DNA of 64,000 nucleotides from Moellerella sp963519845. Its GTDB lineage: Bacteria; Pseudomonadota; Gammaproteobacteria; Enterobacterales; Enterobacteriaceae. The first letter of the stretch is position 1; each line of letters opens with the position of its first letter. The translations under genes and the position numbers were made by a program. Of this stretch, positions 19,525 to 28,537 are shown piece after piece. The stretch spans positions 1 through 64,000 of the forward strand of contig CAUQNX010000004.1 of assembly GCA_963519845.1 (NCBI GenBank), given 5' to 3'. The notes beneath the pieces were generated by a model. It made no database searches, was not told the origin of the DNA, and saw nothing but the letters and a program-made list of their open reading frames with translations.

Positions 19525-20541
19525 GTGTTGAATATTCAAGTATCCCCCTATTTCAAAATCGCGGCAACAGGCATTATTGCACTCTTTATTAGTCAATCTG
19601 CTTTCGCTGAAAAACCCACACTCACTGTCTATACCTATGACTCTTTTGCCGCAGAATGGGGGCCTGGACCTGCCATTAAAAAGAATTTTGAACAAAAGTG
19701 CGGCTGTGAATTAAATCTGGTGGCTTTAGGTGATGGTGTTTCGCTGCTAAATCGCTTACGTATGGAAGGCAGAAAAAGTAAAGCAGACGTCATTTTGGGT
19801 CTCGATAATAACCTGATTGATACGGCACAAAAAACTGGTTTATTTGCCGAGAGTAAAATCGATACCAGTGCTTTAAAGATGCCTATTGAGTGGAGTAGTA
19901 GCCAGTTTATTCCTTATGATTATGGCTATTTTGCTTTTATATATGACACCAATAAAATCAAACAAGCGCCCAAAAGCATGGATGAGTTACTCAATAGCAA
20001 GGAAAATTGGAAAATCATCTATCAAGATCCACGCACCAGTACACCGGGCTTAGGCCTATTATTGTGGATGCAAACCCTATACGGCGATCAAAGCAGCGCA
20101 GAATGGCAAAAAATGGCCAATAAAACCCTAACTGTGACCAAAGGTTGGAGTGAAGCTTACGGGCTGTTTTTAAAAGGCGAAGGGGATTTTGTGCTTAGTT
20201 ATACCTCGTCACCGGGCTACCATATTTTAGTCGATAAAAAAGATAATTACGCTGCGGCGCTATTTAACGAAGGCCATTACATGCAAGTCGAAGTTGCTGG
20301 CCAGCTTAAAAGTAGTAAACAGCCTGAACTTGCCGCTCAATTTATGCAATTTATATTAACTCCTGAATTTCAGCAGGAGCTACCTACTACCAACTGGATG
20401 TATCCAGTAATTGATATGCCTTTACCCCTAGTGTATGACCAGATGCCATTACCAGTAAAATCCTTGCAATTCAGTGCGGAAGATATCGCCAATAAACGCA
20501 ATGAATGGGTGCGTTCATGGCAAAGCGCCGTCAGCAAATAA
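19525..20541 (+). CDS. thiB: Thiamine/TPP-binding periplasmic protein
   Basis: ThiB is the periplasmic solute-binding protein that hands thiamine, thiamine phosphate and TPP to the ThiPQ importer. The 338-aa product has a signal peptide (hydrophobic IAATGIIALFISQSAFA, ending Ala-X-Ala) and family blocks LTVYTYDSFAAEWGPGP, KADVILGLDNN and YQDPRTSTPGLGLLLWM. The start is uncertain: GGAG at 19517-19520 is 4 nt from GTG 19525 and 7 nt from TTG 19528, so either rare codon may be used. It is the first gene after the TPP riboswitch and overlaps thiP by 25 nt. Confidence 0.96.
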   Translation: MLNIQVSPYFKIAATGIIALFISQSAFAEKPTLTVYTYDSFAAEWGPGPAIKKNFEQKCGCELNLVALGDGVSLLNRLRMEGRKSKADVILGLDNNLIDTAQKTGLFAESKIDTSALKMPIEWSSSQFIPYDYGYFAFIYDTNKIKQAPKSMDELLNSKENWKIIYQDPRTSTPGLGLLLWMQTLYGDQSSAEWQKMANKTLTVTKGWSEAYGLFLKGEGDFVLSYTSSPGYHILVDKKDNYAAALFNEGHYMQVEVAGQLKSSKQPELAAQFMQFILTPEFQQELPTTNWMYPVIDMPLPLVYDQMPLPVKSLQFSAEDIANKRNEWVRSWQSAVSK

Positions 20542-22133
20542 TGCGATCATCACTAATACCGGGAGCAGTGGCTTCCGGTTTACTTATTCTGATTGCCTCT
20601 CTGGCTTTTGGCTCGCTATTGCTATTTTCGCCTCAACTTAATTTTCAACAAATTCTAGAAGATAGCTATTTATGGCATGTTATTGGCTTTACCTTTTGGC
20701 AGGCATTTTTATCGGCTGTTTTCTCAGTTGTACCCGCAATATTGCTAGCTAGAGCCCTCTTTCGCCGCCGTTTTCCCGGACGAACACTCTTTTTACGCCT
20801 CTGTGCTATGACGCTGGTATTGCCCGTTTTAGTGGCAGTATTTGGTATTCTCTCTGTCTATGGTAAAACCGGTTGGTTGGCTCAACTCTGTCAATACTTG
20901 GGCCTCGATTATCAATTCACTCCCTATGGATTAAAGGGAATTTTATTAGCTCATGTGTTCTTTAATATGCCTCTCGCCACTCGCATGCTATTACAATCCC
21001 TAGAGAGTATTGCCATAGAACAACGACAGACAGCGGCTCAATTAGGAATGAATGAATGGCAGCAGTTTCGTATTCTAGAGTGGCCCTATTTGCGCCGGCA
21101 AATACTGCCCACAGGCGCACTGATTTTTATGCTCTGCTTTGCCAGCTTCGCCACAGTACTGGCGCTTGGCGGCGGTCCAGCCGCAACAACTATTGAACTC
21201 GCTATTTATCAAGCCCTCAGCTATGACTTTGATCCTGGCCGAGCAGCGCTACTCGCACTGATCCAAATCACCTTTTGCCTTGGTTTGATGCTGCTCAGCC
21301 AAAAAATAAATTCAGCTTTTTCCGTCGGTTTTAGCCAACAAAAAGTTTGGTTCGATCCCTATGACAATCGCTTCCGCCAAATTCGCGACTTTCTATTGAT
21401 TGGCTTAGCAATGCTTCTTTTAATACCACCTCTGCTCGCCATTCTTGTCGATGGGCTTAATGCGGGCATGTTAACTGTCTTGCGCCAACCCGCGCTATGG
21501 CAAGCCTTAACGACCTCAGTGATTATTGCGATTTGTGCCGGTTTCTTATGCGTGGTCCTTACCATGATGCTGTTATGGAGTAGCCGAGAATTACGTCTAA
21601 GCTATACCAATAGCTATGCGCAGAAATTAGGCCAAGCAATGGAATTGAGCGGATTATTAATTCTCGCAATGCCGGGTATTGTTATCGCCACAGGCTTCTT
21701 TATTCTCTTTAATGAAACCAGTGGCTTACCCGAATCACCCTATTTTTTAGTTATTTTAACTAACGCCTTGATCGCCATTCCATACGCCATGAAAGTGCTG
21801 GATAATCCGATGCGTGATCTTGCTGAGCGCTATAATCCGCTTTGTCAGGAGTTAGGTATTCAGGGATTGAATCGCTTAAGATTGATCGAACTAAAAGCAC
21901 TAAAACGGGCGATTGGACAGGCATTAGCTTTCGCTTGTGTTATTTCACTCGGTGACTTTGGTGTCGTCGCGCTATTTGGAAGCGCTGATTTTCGCACTTT
22001 ACCTTACTACCTTTATCAGCAGATTGGTTCCTATCGAACTCAGGATGGAGCCGTCACCGCAATGTTACTGTTTTTACTCTGCTTCTCCCTTTTTAGTCTG
22101 ATAGAGCGTTTACCGGGAAAACATAATGATTAA
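20517..22133 (+). CDS. thiP: Thiamine ABC transporter permease
   Basis: ThiP is the inner-membrane permease of the ThiBPQ importer. It has two fused permease halves with about twelve membrane segments in all. Each half has an EAA-like loop that contacts the ATPase (QTAAQLGMNEWQQFRILEWP; QELGIQGLNRLRLIELKA). I start at the ATG at 20517 (MAKRRQQIM), which aligns with the E. coli start MATRRQ, rather than at an ATG four codons earlier. The gene overlaps the thiB end by 25 nt and the thiQ start by 8 nt, so the three are translated as one unit under the riboswitch. Confidence 0.95.
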   Translation: MAKRRQQIMRSSLIPGAVASGLLILIASLAFGSLLLFSPQLNFQQILEDSYLWHVIGFTFWQAFLSAVFSVVPAILLARALFRRRFPGRTLFLRLCAMTLVLPVLVAVFGILSVYGKTGWLAQLCQYLGLDYQFTPYGLKGILLAHVFFNMPLATRMLLQSLESIAIEQRQTAAQLGMNEWQQFRILEWPYLRRQILPTGALIFMLCFASFATVLALGGGPAATTIELAIYQALSYDFDPGRAALLALIQITFCLGLMLLSQKINSAFSVGFSQQKVWFDPYDNRFRQIRDFLLIGLAMLLLIPPLLAILVDGLNAGMLTVLRQPALWQALTTSVIIAICAGFLCVVLTMMLLWSSRELRLSYTNSYAQKLGQAMELSGLLILAMPGIVIATGFFILFNETSGLPESPYFLVILTNALIAIPYAMKVLDNPMRDLAERYNPLCQELGIQGLNRLRLIELKALKRAIGQALAFACVISLGDFGVVALFGSADFRTLPYYLYQQIGSYRTQDGAVTAMLLFLLCFSLFSLIERLPGKHND

Positions 22134-22833
22134 GCTGGAAAATCTAAATTACTGCTATCAAGATTTGCAGATGCATTTTAATTTGCTCGCTAAGACTGGC
22201 GAGCGCATCGCTATTTTAGGCCCAAGTGGCGCAGGAAAAAGCACCTTACTCAGTTTGATTAGCGGCTTCCAATTTCCGACTAGTGGCAAAATTGATTTGG
22301 AGGGTCGTGACTATACCTATGCCCCACCCGCTCAACGTCCAGTTTCCATGCTATTTCAAGAAAATAATCTGTTTTCACATCTAACCATCAGACAAAATAT
22401 CAGCTTAGGTCTACATCCGGGTTTGCGTTTAGATCAATCACAAAAGAGCGCGGTGTTACAAATGGCAGAGCAGGTTGGTTTGGCCGACTATCTTGAACGC
22501 CTGCCAGCTCAGCTATCCGGTGGCCAACGTCAACGTGCAGCGCTAGCTAGATGTCTGATCCGTCATCAACCGATCTTGTTATTAGATGAGCCCTTCTCCG
22601 CCCTCGATCCCGCCTTAAGAAATGAGATGCTACAGCTGCTCGATCAGGTTTGTGATGCTCGCCAGCTGACCTTGTTGATGGTGTCACATAGCTTAGAAGA
22701 CGCGGCGCAGATCGCCTCTCGAGCACTAGTTGTAGCTAATGGTCGTATTGCTTATGATGGCACCACCCAAGCGCTGCTCAATGGTGAGGTTGAACAATCT
22801 AAGTTGCTTGGCGTCGAAAAACATACTGGATAA
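22126..22833 (+). CDS. thiQ: Thiamine ABC transporter ATP-binding protein
   Basis: ThiQ powers thiamine import by ThiBP. The 235-aa ATPase has Walker A GPSGAGKST at about residues 33-41, a Q-loop in SMLFQENNLF, the signature LSGGQRQRAALAR, Walker B LLLDEPFSALDP and the switch His in MVSHSLEDA. It overlaps the end of thiP by 8 nt. The candidate polB promoter region begins at the thiQ stop codon. Confidence 0.96.
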   Translation: MIKLENLNYCYQDLQMHFNLLAKTGERIAILGPSGAGKSTLLSLISGFQFPTSGKIDLEGRDYTYAPPAQRPVSMLFQENNLFSHLTIRQNISLGLHPGLRLDQSQKSAVLQMAEQVGLADYLERLPAQLSGGQRQRAALARCLIRHQPILLLDEPFSALDPALRNEMLQLLDQVCDARQLTLLMVSHSLEDAAQIASRALVVANGRIAYDGTTQALLNGEVEQSKLLGVEKHTG

Positions 22834-22847
22834 AAACACATGTAAAA

Positions 22848-22856
22848 TGATATAGT
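22848..22856 (+). promoter_or_regulatory. Candidate extended -10 promoter of polB, with a LexA-like sequence just upstream
   Basis: TGATATAGT is a TGn extended -10 element (TATAGT, 22851-22856) 30 nt before the polB ATG. Just upstream, 22824-22843 begins TACTG and ends CACATGT and matches 13 of 20 positions of the LexA consensus as I recall it. The second half reads CAT instead of CAG, so this operator is weak or false. In E. coli polB is LexA-repressed. Confidence 0.35.
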
Positions 22857-22886
22857 AGCCGAACCTTAGCTGATCTAGGCAGTGCT

Positions 22887-25253
22887 ATGCCTCTTCCGAT
22901 ACAACAAGCAGAAAAAGGCTTCGTTCTCAGTCGCCACTGGAAAGATACTCCTATGGGTATCAAGGTCGGTTATTGCCTATCAACAGATAAGGGGCCGCGC
23001 TATATCAGTGTACCGATCCAACAAGCCGTGGCTTTTGTTCCTATCGCTTCTGTCCCCCAAGTACAATCTCTGCTCGCACAACAACGCAAAAGCCAACAAC
23101 AGCAAGTTGAATTGCGCCCATTAGCACTGAAAGATTTCGATCAACAAGCGGTCTATGGTCTCTATTGTTCTCAATATCGTCATCTGCAACAACTTGAAAA
23201 AGAGTTAAAACAGTTAGGAATAAAAATCTACGAAGCCGATATTCGCCCCTGTGATCGCTATTTAATGGAGCGATTTATCACTGCTTCTGTTTGGTTTACT
23301 CCCGTAGGCGACAATCAATTTCATCTTAAACCTAATGATCACTATCGACCTCAAATTAATGCGGTTTCACTGGATATTGAGACCAGCCAGCACGGCGAAC
23401 TCTACTCTATTGGCTTGTCAGGATGTAATGATCCTGTGGTATTTATGCTGGGCCCAGTGCAAGGCGAAGCACTATCAGCAGATTATCGTTTAGAATATGT
23501 TAACAGTCGGCCTCTGTTGATTGAAAAGTTAAATCAATGGTTTGAGCTCAATGATCCTGACGCCATTATCGGCTGGAATTTGATCCAATTCGATCTACGA
23601 GTTCTGCAAAAACATGCCGAGCGTTATGGCATCCCATTACGACTTGGCCGCAATCGTCAGATCTTAAGCTGGCGTGAGCATGGTTTTAAGCCCGGCGTCT
23701 TCTTTGCCGCTGCTGATGGGCGGTTAATTATTGATGGTATCGAAGCACTAAGAAGTGCCACTTGGATTTTTCCCTCTTTTAGTCTGGAATTTGTCGCCCA
23801 ATCTATTTTGGGGGAAGGGAAAGCCATTGATACCCCTTATGATCGCATGGCAGAAATTAATCGGCGTTTTGAATTCGATAAGCCCGCCCTTGCCCATTAT
23901 AATATTCAAGACTGTCTATTAGTTGAGCGAATATTTGAAAAAACTCAATTGATGGCCTTCTTACTCGAACGCGCCGCTGTGACGGGTTTAAATGCCGATC
24001 GAAATGGTGGTTCTGTTGCTGCATTTTCGCATCTCTATATTCCCAAACTTCATCGACTCGGTTATGTTGCCCCCAATCAAGGGGAGAAAATTGATGAAGC
24101 TAGCCCCGGTGGCTTTGTTATGGACTCACAGCCGGGACTCTATGACTCAGTTATCGTTCTCGATTATAAGAGCCTTTATCCTTCGATTATTCGTACCTTT
24201 CTGATCGATCCTGTAGGAATGATTGAAGGGAGTACGAACCCCGATCCAAACCATGCAATTCCCGGATTTCGCAACGCTTGGTTTTCGCGTAAAACACACT
24301 GCTTACCCGATATTGTCAGTCAAATCTGGCAAGCGCGCGATCAAGCTAAAATAGATAAAAATGCGCCCTTATCTCAAGCGTTAAAAATCATCATGAACTC
24401 TTTTTATGGCGTATTAGGTGCCTCTGGATGTCGTTTTTTCGATACTAAACTCGCCTCATCTATTACCTTGCGTGGCCATGAAATTATGCGTAAAACCCGC
24501 GAGCTGATTGAATCTCAGGGTTATCAGGTGATTTATGGCGATACAGACTCCACTTTTGTCTGGCTTAAACAAACACATAGCGACGAGGAAGCCGCGAAAA
24601 TTGGTTATCAGCTGCGAGAATATGTTAATTGCTGGTGGAAAAAACATCTACAAGAGACATTGAATGTCGAGTGTGTGCTGGAACTCGAGTATGAAACTCA
24701 CTATCGGCGCTTTTTAATGCCAACCATTCGTGGCGCAGAGCAAGGCAGTAAAAAACGCTACGCAGGATTAAGTGGTGAAAAGATGGTGTTTAAAGGGCTG
24801 GAAACGATTCGCTCAGACTGGACACCCCTAGCGCAATATTTTCAAAAAGAGCTATATTCACGTATTTTTCATCGCCAGCCCTATAAAGATTTCATTCTCA
24901 AATATGTCGCACAAATCCATAGTGGTGAGTTTGATGATCGGCTAATTTATCGCAAACGTCTGCGCCGAAAACTCTCTGATTATCAACGCAATGTACCGCC
25001 CCATGTGCGAGCAGCGCGTCTCGCCGATGAGTATAATTTGAAGATGCAGCGGCCACAACAGTACCAGAATGGCGGTTGGATCAGTTATGTGATAACCAAG
25101 TCAGGCCCTCAGCCACTTGAAATCTTGACGGATTCCCCTGACTATGAGCACTATATTAATAAACAGATTATGCCGATCGCAGATGCTATACTCCCTTTCT
25201 TGCAAGATGATTTCAATACGCTTTTGACTGGGCAAATGTCAATGCTTTTTTAG
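22887..25253 (+). CDS. polB: DNA polymerase II (family B)
   Basis: Pol II is a proofreading family-B polymerase used in replication restart and translesion bypass after DNA damage. The 788-aa product (E. coli 783) has the exonuclease I motif SLDIETSQHGE, exonuclease II GWNLIQFDLR, and the polymerase motifs A DYKSLYPSIIRTF, B QALKIIMNSFYGVLG and C YGDTDST, so both activities look intact. Its ATG follows AGG in TAGGCAGTGCT. It lies 53 nt after thiQ but probably has its own promoter. In E. coli an ara operon lies between thi and polB; here it is absent. Confidence 0.97.
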   Translation: MPLPIQQAEKGFVLSRHWKDTPMGIKVGYCLSTDKGPRYISVPIQQAVAFVPIASVPQVQSLLAQQRKSQQQQVELRPLALKDFDQQAVYGLYCSQYRHLQQLEKELKQLGIKIYEADIRPCDRYLMERFITASVWFTPVGDNQFHLKPNDHYRPQINAVSLDIETSQHGELYSIGLSGCNDPVVFMLGPVQGEALSADYRLEYVNSRPLLIEKLNQWFELNDPDAIIGWNLIQFDLRVLQKHAERYGIPLRLGRNRQILSWREHGFKPGVFFAAADGRLIIDGIEALRSATWIFPSFSLEFVAQSILGEGKAIDTPYDRMAEINRRFEFDKPALAHYNIQDCLLVERIFEKTQLMAFLLERAAVTGLNADRNGGSVAAFSHLYIPKLHRLGYVAPNQGEKIDEASPGGFVMDSQPGLYDSVIVLDYKSLYPSIIRTFLIDPVGMIEGSTNPDPNHAIPGFRNAWFSRKTHCLPDIVSQIWQARDQAKIDKNAPLSQALKIIMNSFYGVLGASGCRFFDTKLASSITLRGHEIMRKTRELIESQGYQVIYGDTDSTFVWLKQTHSDEEAAKIGYQLREYVNCWWKKHLQETLNVECVLELEYETHYRRFLMPTIRGAEQGSKKRYAGLSGEKMVFKGLETIRSDWTPLAQYFQKELYSRIFHRQPYKDFILKYVAQIHSGEFDDRLIYRKRLRRKLSDYQRNVPPHVRAARLADEYNLKMQRPQQYQNGGWISYVITKSGPQPLEILTDSPDYEHYINKQIMPIADAILPFLQDDFNTLLTGQMSMLF

Positions 25254-25504
25254 CAAATTAATCTATTTTTAACAGGTGACGATCGGGCTAGCTTGAATTA
25301 ATATAGCGCCCCTTTAGTGCTATGGCTGTAACCCTTTTTTGCAGAATTTCTACACAATCAGCTATAATAATTGATTACTAATTATACTCATTCAGTCAAA
25401 ATGAGGATCTGTGGATCATCAGACAGATAACCTCGTTTGATTAAAAAACGTCTGACATAATCTATCTATAATAAACCATCGAAATACGGAACTGAGCTAA
25501 ACCT

Positions 25505-28411
25505 ATGCCATTTACCCTTGGTCAGCGCTGGATAAGCGATACAGAAAGCGAACTCGGATTAGGCACCGTCGTGGCTATTGATACACGAATGGTGACAATA
25601 CTTTTCCCCGCAAGTGGAGAAAACCGCCTTTACTCTCGAAGTGATGCCCCCATCACTCGTGTCATGTTTAATGAAGGTGATACCGTCACCAGTCATGAAG
25701 GCTGGCAGCTAACCGTCGACAGCGTCGAAGAAAATAGTGGCCTACTCACCTATAGCGGAACGCGCAACGATACTGAAGAGACAAATGTCGCCTTACGTGA
25801 AGTCCATCTCGACAGCAAGCTCACCTTTAACAAGCCACAAGATCGCTTGTTCGCTGGTCAGATCGACAGAATGGACCGTTTTGCATTACGTTATCGTGCA
25901 CGTCGTTTTTTAAGTCAACAGTCTAGCCATCAAGCGACTGGCCTACGCGGAATCAGAGCTAGCCTAATCCCTCATCAGCTATTTATTGCTAGCGAAGTGG
26001 GAAAACGTCATCACCCACGCGTGTTACTCGCCGATGAAGTCGGTTTGGGTAAAACTATCGAAGCGGGGATGATTATTCATCAACAATTGATGTCAGGTCG
26101 TGCTGAACGCGTCTTGATCATTGTGCCCGAGAGCTTACAGCATCAGTGGCTAGTTGAGATGTTACGCCGCTTTAATCTGCATTTTGCGCTCTTTGATGAT
26201 AGCCGTTATGCCGAAGCCCTACATGACAGTGATAACCCGTTAGAAACTGAACAATTGGTTCTTTGTTCACTCGATTTTGTGCGCCGTAATAAACAACGTT
26301 TTGATCATATTGTTGAAGCCGGTTGGGATCTAATGATCGTCGATGAGGCACATCATTTAGCTTGGAGTGAAGATGCACCGAGCCGTGAATATCAAGTCAT
26401 AGAAACATTAGCCGAGCAAATTCCTTCGGTACTGCTGCTCACTGCAACACCGGAGCAACTAGGCCAAGAGAGTCATTTTGCCCGTCTTCGTCTGCTTGAC
26501 CCAAGCCGTTTCCATGATTATCAACACTTTATTGATGAGCAGAAAAACTATCAGCCTGTAGCAGATGCGGTAACTCTGCTTCTGTCTGGCGATCAGTTAA
26601 ATAATGACCAGCTCAATGTATTAAATGAACTGATTAAAGAGCAAGATATTGAGCCCCTATTGAAATCAGCGAATTCACAGGGTGACGATAGCGAAAAAGC
26701 GCGCCAAGAGCTAATCACTATGTTAATGGATCGCCACGGAACCAGTCGCTTACTGTTCCGTAATACCCGTAATGGGGTAAAAGGCTTCCCACAACGGGAA
26801 TTACGTTCGATCAAAATGCCTCTGCCAACCCAATATCAAACAGCGATTAAAGTTGCTGATATTATGGGCGCCAAAAAGAGCACGGAAACACGCGCTAGAG
26901 AGATGCTTTATCCTGAGCAGATCTATCAAGAGTTCGAAGGTGAAAATGCCACTTGGTGGAACTTTGACCCTCGTGTTGAGTGGCTTCTCGGTTATTTGAT
27001 GGCTAATCGTGATGAGAAGGTTCTGGTGATTTGTGCCAAAGCCGAGACAGCACTACAGCTAGAACAGGTTCTGCGTGAGCGTGAAGCTATTAGAGCTGGC
27101 GTATTCCATGAAGGTTTGTCTCTGATCGAACGTGACCGTGCCGCCGCTTACTTTGCTTCTCAGGAGGATGGCGCACAGGTGTTATTGTGCTCTGAAATCG
27201 GTTCTGAAGGTCGTAACTTCCAGTTTGCTAATCAGCTGGTGATGTTTGACCTGCCCTTTAATCCAGATCTCCTTGAGCAACGTATCGGCCGTCTTGATCG
27301 TATTGGGCAAAATCGCGATATCGTTATCAGTATTCCCTATTTAGATCAAACAGCTCAGGCAATTTTACTACGTTGGTATCATGAGGGTCTCGATGCTTTT
27401 GAGCACACCTGCCCAACGGGAAGAGCCATTTATGATAAATATTATCAGCAGCTGCTCGATTTTATGGCCAATCCAACCAATACTGAGGGCTTTGAAGACT
27501 TTATTAAAGCCTGCCGTACCGAGCATAACCGCCTCAAAAGCGAGTTAGAGCAAGGTCGTGACCGTCTGTTAGAGATGCACTCTAACGGTGGTGATGTGGG
27601 TGTTGAACTGGCCGCGACCATTGAAGCGCAAGATAATGATACTGAGTTGGTCAGCTTTGCCCTCAACTTATTTGATATTGTCGGTATCAATCAAGAAGAT
27701 CGCAGTGATAGTCTGATAGTCTTGACCCCCTCTGATCATATGCTGGTGCCTGACTTCCCAGGCTTACCTGAAGATGGCTGTACTATTACCTTTGATCGCG
27801 AACAAACACTGTCGAGAGAAGATACCCAATTTATTAGTTGGGAACATCCAATTATTCGTAATGGGTTGGATCTTATTCTCTCTGGTGATACCGGAAGTTG
27901 TGCCGTTTCTCTATTGAAAAACAAGGCATTACCTGTCGGCACCCTGTTAACGGAATTGATCTATGTGGTTGAGGCGCAGTCGCCAAAACATCTGCAAATC
28001 ACCCGTTTCTTACCGCCAACACCTATCCGCTTGTTACTTGATCTCAAAGGTAATAACCTAGCATCATCCGTTGAATTTGAGAGCTTTAATCGTCAATTAA
28101 ATGCGGTCAATCGCCACACTTCAAGCAAATTAGTCAATGCGGTGCAAAGTGAAGTACATGCGGTATTGCGTCAATCAGAAGCTTTGATCGCCGAAGAAGC
28201 CGAGAAATTGATTGCCGAAGCCAAAGAAGCAGCAGATAAATCACTCACTTTAGAGTTCTCTCGCCTTGAAGCATTAAAAGCGGTTAACCCGAATATTCGT
28301 GATGATGAGCTAGAAGCCGTGGAAAGTGAGCGCCAACAGTTAATACTGAACATTGAGCAAGCAAGCTGGCGTCTCGATGCTATTCGATTGATTGTGGTAA
28401 CTCATCAATAA
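25505..28411 (+). CDS. rapA: RNA polymerase-associated ATPase RapA (Swi2/Snf2 family)
   Basis: RapA binds core RNA polymerase and uses ATP to recycle stalled polymerase. At 968 aa it is the same length as E. coli RapA. It has N-terminal Tudor-like domains (MPFTLGQRWISDTESELGLG), Walker A DEVGLGKTIEAGMI, the DEAH box VDEAHHL, LLTATPEQLG, and helicase C-terminal motifs SEIGSEGRNFQFA and EQRIGRLDRIGQ. The C-terminus ends RLIVVTHQ as in E. coli. The 251 nt upstream of the gene contain a perfect TATAAT at 25467-25472, without a convincing -35 partner. A terminator follows the gene. Confidence 0.97.
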   Translation: MPFTLGQRWISDTESELGLGTVVAIDTRMVTILFPASGENRLYSRSDAPITRVMFNEGDTVTSHEGWQLTVDSVEENSGLLTYSGTRNDTEETNVALREVHLDSKLTFNKPQDRLFAGQIDRMDRFALRYRARRFLSQQSSHQATGLRGIRASLIPHQLFIASEVGKRHHPRVLLADEVGLGKTIEAGMIIHQQLMSGRAERVLIIVPESLQHQWLVEMLRRFNLHFALFDDSRYAEALHDSDNPLETEQLVLCSLDFVRRNKQRFDHIVEAGWDLMIVDEAHHLAWSEDAPSREYQVIETLAEQIPSVLLLTATPEQLGQESHFARLRLLDPSRFHDYQHFIDEQKNYQPVADAVTLLLSGDQLNNDQLNVLNELIKEQDIEPLLKSANSQGDDSEKARQELITMLMDRHGTSRLLFRNTRNGVKGFPQRELRSIKMPLPTQYQTAIKVADIMGAKKSTETRAREMLYPEQIYQEFEGENATWWNFDPRVEWLLGYLMANRDEKVLVICAKAETALQLEQVLREREAIRAGVFHEGLSLIERDRAAAYFASQEDGAQVLLCSEIGSEGRNFQFANQLVMFDLPFNPDLLEQRIGRLDRIGQNRDIVISIPYLDQTAQAILLRWYHEGLDAFEHTCPTGRAIYDKYYQQLLDFMANPTNTEGFEDFIKACRTEHNRLKSELEQGRDRLLEMHSNGGDVGVELAATIEAQDNDTELVSFALNLFDIVGINQEDRSDSLIVLTPSDHMLVPDFPGLPEDGCTITFDREQTLSREDTQFISWEHPIIRNGLDLILSGDTGSCAVSLLKNKALPVGTLLTELIYVVEAQSPKHLQITRFLPPTPIRLLLDLKGNNLASSVEFESFNRQLNAVNRHTSSKLVNAVQSEVHAVLRQSEALIAEEAEKLIAEAKEAADKSLTLEFSRLEALKAVNPNIRDDELEAVESERQQLILNIEQASWRLDAIRLIVVTHQ

Positions 28412-28453
28412 TTAGTCGGTATGGTTTCGTATTGCCGCCAAAAGACGTAATAT

Positions 28454-28493
28454 AGCGCTTTCCCTTAAATGGGACGGCGCTTTTTATTGCGCC
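28454..28493 (+). terminator. Terminator after rapA (two overlapping hairpins)
   Basis: AGCGC (28454) pairs with GCGCT (28477-28481) around an inner TCCC/GGGA stem and is followed by TTTTTATT. An alternative stem, GGCGC (28476-28480) with GCGCC (28489-28493), is followed by ATTTTTG. Either would act as an intrinsic terminator between rapA and rluA. Confidence 0.75.
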
Positions 28494-28523
28494 ATTTTTG
28501 TTATTTGTCCGCTAAATCTTAGG

Positions 28524-28537
28524 AGTGGTTAACCACT
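28524..28537 (+). promoter_or_regulatory. Perfect 14-nt palindrome between Shine-Dalgarno and ATG of rluA
   Basis: AGTGGTTAACCACT is its own reverse complement. It overlaps the last two bases of AGGAG and ends right before the rluA start codon. As a DNA site it could bind a dimeric protein; as RNA it has no free loop, but two transcripts could pair. Its meaning is unknown. Confidence 0.4.

Noticed and set aside
20505..20516. Upstream ATG for thiP
   Set aside because: The ATG at 20517 aligns with the E. coli start; the earlier one has no better ribosome binding site.
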